From assembly GCF_024710845.1 (NCBI RefSeq), contig NZ_JANJTZ010000066.1, forward strand, positions 1 to 64,000: 64,000 nt of DNA, read 5' to 3'. A program made the translations under genes and the position numbers. The notes under the pieces are model-generated. The model made no database searches and was not told where the DNA came from. It worked only from the letters and a program-made list of their open reading frames with translations. Every line of letters begins with the position of its first letter. Position 1 is the first letter of the stretch. The DNA is from Mesorhizobium sp. Lineage in GTDB: Bacteria; Pseudomonadota; Alphaproteobacteria; Rhizobiales; Rhizobiaceae. Of the stretch, positions 8,458 to 15,880 are shown piece by piece.

Positions 8458-9207
8458 ATGATTTCGCTTCCAAACCTGACTAATTCGCCCGAGCTGCACC
8501 GTGGTCGCAATGTCCGCGCCGCCTATCAGCGTGGCTGGGGCCTGCAGTTCGGCGATCTCGCCGAGCAGGTGCGCGGCGATGCGCTTTACCGTGAGGCGCT
8601 TGCGGCGGGCGGCGAGCGGTCGGTGGTCTCTGAGCACAACCGTATGAACCTTTTCCTCTTGCTGCGGTTCTTCGTGGCCGACCTGCCGCCCGGACATATC
8701 GTCGAATTCGGCGCCTACCGGGGCGGCAGCGCGCTGTTCATGGCGCGAGTCTGCAAAGAGCTCTTCCCGGACACTAAAGTCTACGCCTTCGACACCTTCG
8801 AAGGGATGCCCGAGACGGATATGTACCGGGACGCCCATCGCAAGGGCGACTTCGCCGATACGAACATGGACGAGATCCAGCGCATAGCCGACAAGTACGG
8901 GCTCTCGGACAACATCGTGCTGGTCAAGGGCCTGTTCGAGGAAAGTGCTCCCGATATCCTGCCTAAAATTGGCTCGATCCGGCTAAACCACGTCGACTGC
9001 GACATCTATTCGGCGGTGAAATACAGCTACGAATGCTCGATCCAGCACATGGTTCCGGGCGGATTCTGGGTGTTTGACGATGCCCTGTATGGTAGCTGCA
9101 TCGGCGCAATGGAGGGTATCGAGGAACTGCTGATTCAGCGCGATGGTCGCTTTGCCGAGCAGGTCTACCCGCATCTGGTCTACCGCAACCTCGACCCGAA
9201 GGTCTAA
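8458..9207 (+). CDS. TylF/Methyltransf_24-like SAM methyltransferase
   Basis: The 249-residue protein has the core IVEFGAYRGGSALFMA, then KVYAFDTFEGMPETD and RLNHVDCDIYSAVKY, ending with PGGFWVFDDALYGSCIGAME. The acidic D-x-D/Y pattern and FDDA motif match metal-assisted sugar O-methyltransferases of the TylF/MycF group and related FkbM-neighbour families. The ATG at 8458 begins the conserved part (MISLPNLTNSPELHRGRN). An ATG at 8410 adds 16 poorly conserved residues. It is transcribed away from the heptose operon. Confidence 0.78.
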   Translation: MISLPNLTNSPELHRGRNVRAAYQRGWGLQFGDLAEQVRGDALYREALAAGGERSVVSEHNRMNLFLLLRFFVADLPPGHIVEFGAYRGGSALFMARVCKELFPDTKVYAFDTFEGMPETDMYRDAHRKGDFADTNMDEIQRIADKYGLSDNIVLVKGLFEESAPDILPKIGSIRLNHVDCDIYSAVKYSYECSIQHMVPGGFWVFDDALYGSCIGAMEGIEELLIQRDGRFAEQVYPHLVYRNLDPKV

Positions 9208-9233
9208 GCTGAGGTTTTAGGTAAAACGTTCGC

Positions 9234-9977
9234 TCACGCGGACTTTTGCCACCACACGCCGGTCCAGTCGACCCAGGTGATCCGCGCTTCGATCCCACGG
9301 CTGGCACGGAAATCGTCCACGGCTGCTTTGCAGGCCGGGATGGCGCCGTAATCATCGATGATGATGAAACCACCGGGCGAAAGCCCGTCATAGAGGTTGA
9401 CCAAGCCGTCCATGGTCGATTCGTACATATCGCCATCTAGCCGGACTACTGACCATTGGCGCCCCTTTTGCTTGGGCAGCGTGTCGCGAAACCAGCCTTT
9501 CAGAAACTCTACTCGCTCATCCAGCAGACCATAGGCCGCGAAGTTTGCCTGGACCTCCTCAAGGCTAATCGCCAGTTGGCGAAAGGTGTGGTGGTTGTCG
9601 CCCTCATCGGCCGGATATTCCTCTGGGCGGGGTGGCGGCAGGCCATCGAAGCTATCGGCCACCACCACCCGACGAGCGCTGTCGCCATAGGCGGCCAGCA
9701 GGCCGCGCATCAAAATGCAGGCACCGCCGCGCCAGACGCCGGTTTCTATCAGATCTCCGGGCACGCCTCTCTCCAGCGCCCGCCGGGTCAAATCACTCAG
9801 GTTCTGCAGCCGCCTGATCCCCACCATCGAATGCGCCTGGCTGGGCCAGTCCCGCCCTTCGGCGCGCAACCCCTCACTATAGGCGCCGCCCGACCAAGGG
9901 TCTTGCGGCAGATCGCCATAGATCGTGTTGGATATCGCCCTGATCAACAGATCGGCATACAGGTCAACAGCGGTCAT
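9234..9977 (-). CDS. TylF/MycF-family O-methyltransferase
   Basis: About 247 residues with features of macrocin-type O-methyltransferases: HSMVGIRRLQNL near the N-terminus, then LIETGVWRGGACILMRG, VVADSFDGLPPPRPEEY, RLDGDMYESTMDGL and PGGFIIIDDYGAIPACKAAV. The aspartates in LDGDMY and IDDY are the Mg-binding pair of the family, which methylates hydroxyls of 6-deoxyhexoses. Here a heptose or other glycan sugar is the likely acceptor. The ATG at 9977 has GGAGAG upstream; a TTG at 9992 is less likely. It converges on the preceding methyltransferase with only 26 bases between stops. Confidence 0.85.
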   Translation of the reverse strand: MTAVDLYADLLIRAISNTIYGDLPQDPWSGGAYSEGLRAEGRDWPSQAHSMVGIRRLQNLSDLTRRALERGVPGDLIETGVWRGGACILMRGLLAAYGDSARRVVVADSFDGLPPPRPEEYPADEGDNHHTFRQLAISLEEVQANFAAYGLLDERVEFLKGWFRDTLPKQKGRQWSVVRLDGDMYESTMDGLVNLYDGLSPGGFIIIDDYGAIPACKAAVDDFRASRGIEARITWVDWTGVWWQKSA

Positions 9978-10086
9978 TAGGCTCTCCGGCAAGGTCCACT
10001 CCGGATTACCGCGGCTGGCTGGCGATTGAAACCCCTGCGGCAGAGGTGATAGGACAGGCTATCGCAGAACAGCAGGGACGGGACAG

Positions 10087-10737
10087 ATGAGCGGCAACAA
10101 TTCATTCGGCGCCACCGATCTGCCGCAGGACACCATTGCCGCCATGCAAAAGGGCATAATGGGCTGGAGCTATCGCGGTCGCCCGACCTGGAAATGCCCG
10201 ATGGACCTAGCGCTCTACAGCAGCGTGCTAGACGAGATCGCGCCGCGCAGCGTGGTTGAATTCGGCTCGAACCGTGGTGGCAGCGCGCTGTGGTTGGCGG
10301 ATCAGCTTACCGCGCGTGGCATCGACGGAGCGCATATCTGGTCGCTGGACATTAATCCAGTCACCGATCTGGACGACCCTCGCATCACCTTCGGCTATTG
10401 CGATGCTGCCGAACCCGCCACCTATATCGGGCTGGCCGATCTGGCCGCGCTGCCGAAACCGCTGCTCGTGATCGACGACGCCTCGCATATGGCGGCGCAT
10501 GTGTTGGCGGTGCTGCGATTTGTTGATGGCACGCTGGAACCGGGCGACTATCTAATCGTCGAGGACGGCATTCTTAACGAACTTGGCTGGTGCGACGAGT
10601 ATCACGGCGGCCCACTTGCCGCGCTTCGGACCTTCCTCGCCGAACGCCCTGACCGCTATCAGATTGACCGCGCCCGTTGCGATTTTTTCGGCCGCAACGT
10701 GACCTGGAATCCCGAAGGATATTTGCGTCGAGTATAG
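10087..10737 (+). CDS. CmcI/RmnT-like SAM methyltransferase
   Basis: A 216-residue protein that resembles the cephalosporin hydroxylase/rhamnosyl O-methyltransferase family (CmcI, PF04989). WSYRGRPTWKCPMDLALY precedes VVEFGSNRGGSALWLADQL, IWSLDINPVTD, LLVIDDASHMAAHVLAV and DYLIVEDGILNELGW. Despite the family name, members are mostly sugar O-methyltransferases. The start has GGGACGGGACAG upstream. It is the last intact gene before the IS scar and tRNA-Val, and the fifth methyltransferase-fold unit in the cluster. Confidence 0.8.
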   Translation: MSGNNSFGATDLPQDTIAAMQKGIMGWSYRGRPTWKCPMDLALYSSVLDEIAPRSVVEFGSNRGGSALWLADQLTARGIDGAHIWSLDINPVTDLDDPRITFGYCDAAEPATYIGLADLAALPKPLLVIDDASHMAAHVLAVLRFVDGTLEPGDYLIVEDGILNELGWCDEYHGGPLAALRTFLAERPDRYQIDRARCDFFGRNVTWNPEGYLRRV

Positions 10738-11326
10738 GCAAGGTACGGCTGTCTCCGCAATGGCCTGACCCATCTCAAGGCAACCGTACTGTTCCGAGCT
10801 TTGTGAAAATGGGGATGGTCGCCGCCATATCCGACGCACCGAAGTTGGTTGAACTCGAAAGGCATCCAGTCTGCGATCAGCTTGGCGGCCGATCAGACTC
10901 ACGCCCAGCGCCGGTCGATGAACCTCCGCGGGTTGATCGGAGACTCCAACGCCTCAGAAGCTGGAGCCCTGACAAGCATGATGGCCAACAAGTTCTCTCC
11001 CGAGGTCCGCACCGGCGAGGCGCAGATGGTTCTGGATCACGAAGGCGACCACGCCTCGCGGTGGGCCGCGGTCTCTTCGGTTAGAAGCCCGAGCTTGTAC
11101 CCGCGATTGAGAGCTTGAAAGCGATGGTCGACAGCGGGAAGCTCGTCACTGCGGGGGACGACTGAACCTCACCGCGCACCGCACCACAATCAATCATCGC
11201 AGGTCGAGAGATACGTCCGTCGCCGCAGGATCTCAACCTATTGTAGCTATATTGTAGCTATTTCTTCGTCTTCAATTGCTGAGTGCAGTCAGCAGTCGAA
11301 ATATCTAACAAAAACAAGGGTTCGGA
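10738..11326. other. Scar region without an intact gene
   Basis: A 589-base stretch between the last glycan gene and tRNA-Val. It contains a decayed IS3 orfA (entered separately) and, at 11085-11165, a short open tail reading KPELVPAIESLKAMVDSG and ending in TGA, preceded in frame by a stop at 11082-11084. That tail looks like the C-terminus of a lost protein that I cannot name. No integrase gene is recognisable. The part next to the tRNA is A+T-rich (TATTGTAGCTATATTGTAGC). Confidence 0.5.
10981..11118 (+). pseudogene. Decayed IS3-family orfA fragment
   Basis: The frame reads MANKFSPEVRTGEAQMVLDH, then EGDHASRWAAVSSV. This matches the N-terminus of OrfA in IS3 elements whose first residues are typically KFSPEVRxRAVRMVLDHE...SRWAAI.SIA. 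The RAVR segment is altered, and after SSV the frame departs into unrelated residues and stops. Only about 35 residues of the helix-turn-helix remain, and orfB is absent. It is a different IS3 lineage from the remnant at 475-710. Confidence 0.7.
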
Positions 11327-11401
<75 letters not shown>

Positions 11402-11506
11402 ATCCGAAGCCGCGCATACATCATGCCAGACGCCGTGCGTCAATAGCGAAGTGCGGCGAATTCGACGCGCCGCGGAAGGCGCGTCCAAACGGCAAAAACG
11501 GCTGGC

Positions 11507-11869
11507 TCAGGCCGCCTGCAGCATCTTCTCGACCTCGTTGACGAGGTCACGCAGATGGAACGGTTTCGACAGGACCTTGGCGTCCTTCGGGGCTTTCGAA
11601 TCGGGATTGAGGGCGACCGCCGCGAAGCCGGTGATGAACATCACCTTCAGGTCAGGATCGATCTCGGTGGCGCGGCGAGCAAGTTCGATCCCGTCCATCT
11701 CCGGCATCACGATGTCGGTCAAGAGCAGCGAGAAGGGCTCCTCGCGCAGCCGCTCATAGGCCGACGCGCCATTGTCGAAGTCGGAGACGTCGTAGCCCGC
11801 CCGCTCCAGCGCCTTCACCAGGAAGCGGCGCATGTCGTCATCGTCTTCCGCAAGGAGAATTCGTGCCAT
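11507..11869 (-). CDS. cpdR: Single-domain response regulator CpdR
   Basis: The 120-residue receiver-only protein starts MARILLAEDDDDMRRFLVKA. Phospho-acceptor Asp52 is in SLLLTDIVMPEMDGIELARR, and the conserved Lys is in KVLSKPFHLRDLVNEVE. In Caulobacter and Sinorhizobium, CpdR lies below the CckA-ChpT phosphorelay. Unphosphorylated CpdR localises ClpXP and promotes degradation of CtrA and other cell-cycle proteins. The start at MARILL is chosen because it matches the family; an upstream ATG (11920) adds 17 residues of unlikely sequence. Two TTAA-containing sites appear elsewhere in the window, consistent with a CtrA-using organism. Confidence 0.92.
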   Translation of the reverse strand: MARILLAEDDDDMRRFLVKALERAGYDVSDFDNGASAYERLREEPFSLLLTDIVMPEMDGIELARRATEIDPDLKVMFITGFAAVALNPDSKAPKDAKVLSKPFHLRDLVNEVEKMLQAA

Positions 11870-12037
11870 CGTCCCGTCCGAATCATGTTGCCAGGCGAAC
11901 GAAATCCGCCCGTTAACCATGAACTCTATATGAAGGACGTGGGGTAAAGATCAAGTGAACGCTTGCACGTCGCGAAGGCCCGCCGCTCTGGACATGCGCG
12001 CGCACGGGTGGCACGGTACGGCAACCTTTTTAATCGC

Positions 12038-12949
12038 ATGCCACCGGATCAGCCATTGATGAGTGCAGGCGCGGACTTCGCGGAGATACCGCCCTTTTCC
12101 GAGACGTCACCGACGGAGATCACGGGGTCGTTCGTTTTCAATTCCCCGCACAGCGGCAGCCACTATCCGGCGCGGTTCATGGAGATGATCCGTCTCGATC
12201 GCGCGGGCATCCGCCGGTCGGAGGATTGCTATGTGGATGAACTCTTCGCCGGGGTCGCCTCGCTCGGCGCGCCGTTGCTTTCGGCCAACTTTCCGCGTGC
12301 CTATCTCGACGTCAACCGCGAGCCCTGGGAACTCGATCCGAAGATGTTTGCGGAGTCGCTGCCGCCATTTGCCAATGCGCGCTCGGCGCGCGTCGCGGGA
12401 GGACTCGGCACAATTCCGCGGATCGTCGGGGAGGGGCAGGATATCTATGCGGGGAGGCTGCCGCTGGCAGAGGCGATTTCGCGCATCGACACGTTCTACA
12501 AACCCTATCACCAGCGTCTTCGCGGCCTTCTGATGCAGGCACATTCGCGCTTCGGCCGCGCTATCCTGATCGACTGTCACTCCATGCCTGCCTCGATCCG
12601 GGTCGGCGAGAGTGGGATCCGCCCGGACTTCATCCTCGGCGACCGGTTCGGCGCGTCCGCAGCACCCGCGCTCTCCGAGCAGGCAATCGCGATCCTAACG
12701 GGCATGGGCTACACCGTCGCCCACAACAAACCCTATGCCGGCGGCTTCATCACGGAGCACTACGGCCGGCCGGGCAGGGGCCTGCATGCGATGCAGGTCG
12801 AGATCAACCGCGGCCTCTACATGGACGAGCGGTCCTACGAGAAAACGTCCGGCTTCGTAGGGCTCGCCCACGACCTCACCGAATTCTCCGCCCGACTCAT
12901 GGCCTTCGCTGAGTATTTCTTCGGCCGTCCCGCGCTCGCGGCCGAATAG
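12038..12949 (+). CDS. N-formylglutamate amidohydrolase family protein
   Basis: About 303 residues of the FGase family (PF05013). Family motifs are FNSPHSGSHYP, SEDCYVDELF, RAYLDVNREPWELDP, LIDCHSMP (metal ligand region) and GGFITEHYGRPGRGLHAMQVEINRGLY split over about 20 residues near the C-terminus. HutG enzymes cleave N-formylglutamate in histidine degradation. No hut genes are nearby, and alphaproteobacteria often carry this gene next to cpdR, so the true substrate is open. The start is the ATG at 12038 or the one at 12059; neither has a strong ribosome site. It is divergent from cpdR across 168 bases. Confidence 0.85.
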   Translation: MPPDQPLMSAGADFAEIPPFSETSPTEITGSFVFNSPHSGSHYPARFMEMIRLDRAGIRRSEDCYVDELFAGVASLGAPLLSANFPRAYLDVNREPWELDPKMFAESLPPFANARSARVAGGLGTIPRIVGEGQDIYAGRLPLAEAISRIDTFYKPYHQRLRGLLMQAHSRFGRAILIDCHSMPASIRVGESGIRPDFILGDRFGASAAPALSEQAIAILTGMGYTVAHNKPYAGGFITEHYGRPGRGLHAMQVEINRGLYMDERSYEKTSGFVGLAHDLTEFSARLMAFAEYFFGRPALAAE

Positions 12950-12993
12950 CGGGCCGGAGAAGCCTGATATTGGGCCGACCACGGGAAGAGGCG

Positions 12994-13077
12994 AAAAAAA
13001 GACCGCATCGTTCGCACGACGCGGTCAAGTCTAGGGAGGAAACGCCCAAGGAGGGCATAGACGGGCGAACCCGTCTG
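12994..13077 (-). ncRNA. mmgR: MmgR/suhB-family trans-acting small RNA (alpha-r8 type)
   Basis: Read on the minus strand this gives a 5' hairpin (GACGGGTTCGCCCGTC). An unpaired CU-rich stretch follows, with GCCCTCCTTGGGCG and TTTCCTCCC. A rho-independent terminator closes it: GACCGCGTCG and CGATGCGGTC pair, followed by seven T. Length, layout, the anti-Shine-Dalgarno-like CCUCC motifs and the position just upstream of an inositol-monophosphatase-family gene fit the Rhizobiales suhB RNA / MmgR family, an Hfq-dependent riboregulator of polyhydroxybutyrate granule formation in Sinorhizobium. The end is set by the T run; the 5' end is approximate. Family assignment is from memory of its layout, not from a covariance search. 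Confidence 0.65.
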
Positions 13078-13187
13078 TCGTTACAATCATGTTGCGCTGC
13101 ACAAATGTCAATACGCAGCCGTTAAAAATAATTCATACTTATGTGCATACCGGCGTGCGCCGGATTCAGGTGCAAAAAGGGGGCAGA

Positions 13188-13961
13188 ATGATCGTCGGCG
13201 CCGAATTCATGCGCAGGCTTGCCAAGGCTGCGGCGGCCGAGACGCTGCCTAGGTTTCGCACCGCGGGAACAGTCTCCAACAAGGAGGCTGGCGGGTTCGA
13301 TCCGGTCACCGAGGCCGACCGCGAGGCAGAGCGGGCGCTGCGGGCGCTGATCCTTTCCCGGTATCCCGATCATGGCATTCTCGGCGAAGAGCATGGATCG
13401 GAGAATGCATCGGCAAGCCACGTCTGGGTGATCGATCCGATCGACGGAACGCGCGCCTTCATCTCCGGCCTTCCGGTCTGGGGCACGCTGGTCGGGCTGA
13501 CGATCGACGGCGACGCGAAGGCGGGACTGATGTCGCAGCCTTTCACCGGCGAACTGTTCTACGCCGATGGCGACGGCTCCCATTACGAGGGGCCGGGCGG
13601 CCCCCGGAAGCTGGCGACGCGCGGCACCGCCGATCTCTCGGACGCGACGCTGTTCACGACCACGCCGGCACTGTTCAAGGGCGCAATGCGCGAGCGCTAC
13701 GACCGGCTGGAAAGGGCGGTTCGCCTCGCGCGCTACGGCACGGACTGCTACGCCTTCGCCATGGTGGCGGCGGGTCATGCCGACATTGCGGTGGATGCGG
13801 GGCTTCAATCCTATGACATCGTCGCGCTGATTCCGCTGATCGAACAGGCGGGCGGCGTGGTGACCACCTGGACGGGTGGTCCGGCCGAGAACGGCGGCGA
13901 TATCCTCGCCAGCGCCAATCCGGTCCTGCACGAAAAGGCGCTGCGCCTGGTGAACGACTGA
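13188..13961 (+). CDS. hisN: Histidinol-phosphatase, inositol monophosphatase family
   Basis: A 257-residue member of the FIG superfamily. The metal-binding motifs are EEHGSENA (Glu of motif 1) and WVIDPIDGTRAFISG (D-P-I-D-G-T), and the C-terminal motif is AGLQSYDIVALIPLIEQAGG. The residues RAFISGLPVWGTLVGL are characteristic of HisN-type histidinol phosphatases in actinobacteria and alphaproteobacteria rather than of SuhB. HisN dephosphorylates histidinol phosphate to histidinol. I start at ATG 13188 (MIVGAEFMRRLAK) with AAAAAGGGGGCAG upstream; the open frame to 13089 is not family-like. It is divergent from the MmgR-like sRNA and convergent with the hydrolase (6-base gap). Confidence 0.85.
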   Translation: MIVGAEFMRRLAKAAAAETLPRFRTAGTVSNKEAGGFDPVTEADREAERALRALILSRYPDHGILGEEHGSENASASHVWVIDPIDGTRAFISGLPVWGTLVGLTIDGDAKAGLMSQPFTGELFYADGDGSHYEGPGGPRKLATRGTADLSDATLFTTTPALFKGAMRERYDRLERAVRLARYGTDCYAFAMVAAGHADIAVDAGLQSYDIVALIPLIEQAGGVVTTWTGGPAENGGDILASANPVLHEKALRLVND

Positions 13962-13967
13962 GCGGCC

Positions 13968-14924
13968 TCAGCCGTCGGCGTTCTCGCCGGGAATGAAGGC
14001 GTCGAAGGCGGCCCAGAACTGTTCGCGGTAGACGTCCGCCTCCTGAAGGATCTCGTGACGGGCGCCGTCGATGGTGACGACGGACCCGGATCGCAGGGTG
14101 CGTGCGAAGGTCTCGATAGCCTGTGTCGAGACGACCTCGTCGGCGCCGGCGGCGACGAGCAGGGTCGGAACATGGAGCCTGGCCGCGAAGTCCGGATCGC
14201 GAACGCGTTCGGCCGCGTCGCAGGCGGCGTGGATCCACGCGACCGTCGGCCCGCCCATCGCCAGTTGCGGGGCTGCGTTGAAAAGCGCCGTGTTGCGGCT
14301 GAAGCGGGCAAGATCGGTGGTGAGCTTGTTCGCTGCGAAAGGATGACCGCCCTTGGGGCGCGGGCCGCCCGACACGTAGACGGTGCCAAGGCCGAGGCTA
14401 TAGAGGAAGGCCGTCGTCCGCCGCAGCGTCGTCATCGAAACCGGCAGGCCGACAAATTCGATCAGCGGCGCGATAAGGACCATTCGCCGGACACGGTTGA
14501 AGAGCCGTGGAGTGGCGATGAGGGCGACCAGCGAACCGGTCGAATGGCCCAGGATGTAGTAAGGGCCGCGGCAATCGGGCAGCACGACGTCGTCAAAGAA
14601 CTTCTCCAGATCGGCAACATAATCGTCGAAACTGACGACATAGCCGCGCGCCGGGTCTCTGATCAGCCGCTCCGAGCCGCCCTGGCCGCGCCAGTCCATG
14701 ATCGCGGCTCCGAAGCCCCGCGATGACAGATCGCGGATTGTCTCGAAATATTTCTCGATGCATTCGTTACGGCCGGCGAGAATGACGACCGTTCCCTTGA
14801 GGGGGCGCGTCTGTGCCGGGAAACGTCCGTAGCGGATCGAACGCCCGTCATGCGCGGTGAAGCGCGAAACCTCGCCCCATTCGGGCACTGGGTTTTCGGG
14901 TATGTCGACCAGACGTTCGGTCAT
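13968..14924 (-). CDS. Alpha/beta hydrolase, lysophospholipase (PldB) type
   Basis: A 318-residue serine hydrolase (Hydrolase_4). GTVVILAGRNECIEKYFETI is followed by the oxyanion region, IMDWRGQGGSERL, and the nucleophile elbow ILGHSTGSLVAL (G-H-S-T-G). The acid is in GADEVVS and the catalytic His in DGARHEILQE. GRNE..EKY and DWRGQGGS are typical of bacterial PldB-like lysophospholipases/monoacylglycerol lipases. There is no signal peptide. ATG 14924 has GGACTCC upstream; an in-frame ATG 111 bases further upstream adds residues that do not look conserved. Confidence 0.85.
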   Translation of the reverse strand: MTERLVDIPENPVPEWGEVSRFTAHDGRSIRYGRFPAQTRPLKGTVVILAGRNECIEKYFETIRDLSSRGFGAAIMDWRGQGGSERLIRDPARGYVVSFDDYVADLEKFFDDVVLPDCRGPYYILGHSTGSLVALIATPRLFNRVRRMVLIAPLIEFVGLPVSMTTLRRTTAFLYSLGLGTVYVSGGPRPKGGHPFAANKLTTDLARFSRNTALFNAAPQLAMGGPTVAWIHAACDAAERVRDPDFAARLHVPTLLVAAGADEVVSTQAIETFARTLRSGSVVTIDGARHEILQEADVYREQFWAAFDAFIPGENADG

Positions 14925-15033
14925 TGAGGAGTCCGGTGGGGCGGCGCGGGCGAGCGGCCCTTGATAGGTAGAGCCGAGATCAAATGCAAAGGATTTGGCA
15001 GCGACGTGCGGACGCCTCAGGTTGGCCGGCACC

Positions 15034-15180
15034 AAAAAAAGTGGCCGGAAGCGGACTAGCCGCCTCCGGCCTATTCGAGCCCGGGTGGAAGGGACGTTAC
15101 ACCCGAACCGGGATCTCCAACCGTCTCCGATCTTTGATCCATGGCCGGACTCTAGGGCGCCTGGGCTGAACGGGACCCGA
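15034..15180 (-). ncRNA. Candidate small RNA ending in a strong terminator, minus strand
   Basis: A near-perfect hairpin (GGCCGGAGGCGG paired with CCGCTTCCGGCC, loop CTAG) at 15043-15071 is followed on the minus strand by seven T (15040-15034). No protein gene on that strand lies upstream: the next gene to the right (hsp20) reads the other way. The hydrolase downstream has its own start at 14924. The terminator must therefore end a short independent transcript. Just 5' of it is GGTTCGGGTGTAACG...CCACCCGGGC, which can form a second stem. The 5' end is unknown; 15180 is only an estimate. I do not recognise the family. Confidence 0.45.
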
Positions 15181-15223
15181 AGCGGCGGTTCATCCGCCGT
15201 TCATCAAACGAACGGCAAATTCT

Positions 15224-15252
15224 CTTGAAATGGATCCGTCTCATTCCCAAAT
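15224..15252 (+). promoter_or_regulatory. RpoH (sigma-32)-like heat-shock promoter
   Basis: CTTGAAA at 15224-15230 and CCCAAAT at 15246-15252 are separated by 15 bases and lie about 110 bases before the small heat-shock gene. They resemble the alphaproteobacterial RpoH consensus (CTTGAAA, 11-16 bases, CCCCATAT-like). The -10 half is the weaker match. Confidence 0.45.
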
Positions 15253-15259
15253 CATCGGT

Positions 15260-15360
15260 GTGGCCGCCTCTGAAGGGGCCACTGGCAGACAGGAGATGCC
15301 CGCTGCGGGTTTCCGTGAGTCTGTCACCACGCAAGACTTGTTGCTCAAGGGAGAACACCC
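15260..15360 (+). promoter_or_regulatory. ROSE-like RNA thermometer in the hsp20 5' leader
   Basis: The leader of this small heat-shock gene can fold into several hairpins. The last one, at 15340-15356, pairs GTTGCTC with GAGAAC and leaves one bulged G. The Shine-Dalgarno AAGGGAG sits in the loop and 3' arm, four bases before ATG. A UYGCU-type anti-SD with a bulged G is the defining feature of ROSE thermometers, which control small heat-shock genes in rhizobia. Upstream, CCCG-CTG-CGGG is nested within GACAG/CTGTC arms. Folding was done by eye. Confidence 0.5.
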
Positions 15361-15828
15361 ATGCGTCACGTTGATTTTTCGCCGCTCTATCGTTCCACGG
15401 TCGGCTTTGACCGTCTCTTCTCGATGCTGGACCAGATCGGCCAGCCGGATAGCGGCCAGACCTACCCGCCCTACAATATCGAGCGCACCGGCGAGGACGC
15501 CTATCGCGTCACCATGGCGGTCGCCGGCTTCGGCGAGAACGAGATCTCGATCGAGGCCCATCGCAATGTCCTGACCGTCAAGGGCGAGAAGGCCGAGGAG
15601 AGCGCCAATGAAGGTGCGGAACTGCTTTATCGCGGCATCGCATCGCGCGCCTTCGAGCGCCGCTTCCAGCTCGCCGACCATGTCGAGGTAACGGGCGCAA
15701 CGCTGAAGAACGGCCTGCTCCACGTCGATCTCAAGCGGAACATTCCCGAAGAGATGAAGCCGCGCAAGATCGCGATTTCGAGCGCGTCGAAGCCTTCGAA
15801 GCAGATCGAAGCCAAAGCGGCCGCGTAA
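15361..15828 (+). CDS. Small heat-shock protein, Hsp20/IbpA family
   Basis: A 155-residue alpha-crystallin-domain holdase that binds unfolding proteins until DnaK/ClpB can refold them. The N-terminus MRHVDFSPLYRSTVGFDRLF is typical of class A rhizobial sHsps. The crystallin domain (about 38-135) includes NIERTGEDAYRVTMAVAGF, VKGEKAEE and the end motif ATLKNGLLHVDLKRNIPEE. The C-terminal I-x-I anchor is in RKIAISS. An RpoH-like promoter, a ROSE-like leader and a strong terminator make it a self-contained heat-shock unit. Confidence 0.93.
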   Translation: MRHVDFSPLYRSTVGFDRLFSMLDQIGQPDSGQTYPPYNIERTGEDAYRVTMAVAGFGENEISIEAHRNVLTVKGEKAEESANEGAELLYRGIASRAFERRFQLADHVEVTGATLKNGLLHVDLKRNIPEEMKPRKIAISSASKPSKQIEAKAAA

Positions 15829-15851
15829 TCCGACTTCCACGGCACATCACG

Positions 15852-15880
15852 GCGGCGCCTTCGGGCGCCGCTTTCATTTT
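15852..15880 (+). terminator. Rho-independent terminator of hsp20
   Basis: An 8-bp stem GCGGCGCC/GGCGCCGC closed by a TTCG tetraloop (15852-15871) is followed by TTTCATTTT. It lies 24 bases after the hsp20 stop and overlaps the 3' end of the opposing gene by one base. Confidence 0.85.

Noticed and set aside
8245..8838. 197-codon minus-strand frame across the methyltransferase divergent region
   Set aside because: Opposite a clear methyltransferase, low-complexity composition, no motif.
10738..11326. Integrase gene expected next to tRNA-Val
   Set aside because: No tyrosine-recombinase motif in any frame; only IS3 debris and a short orphan tail.
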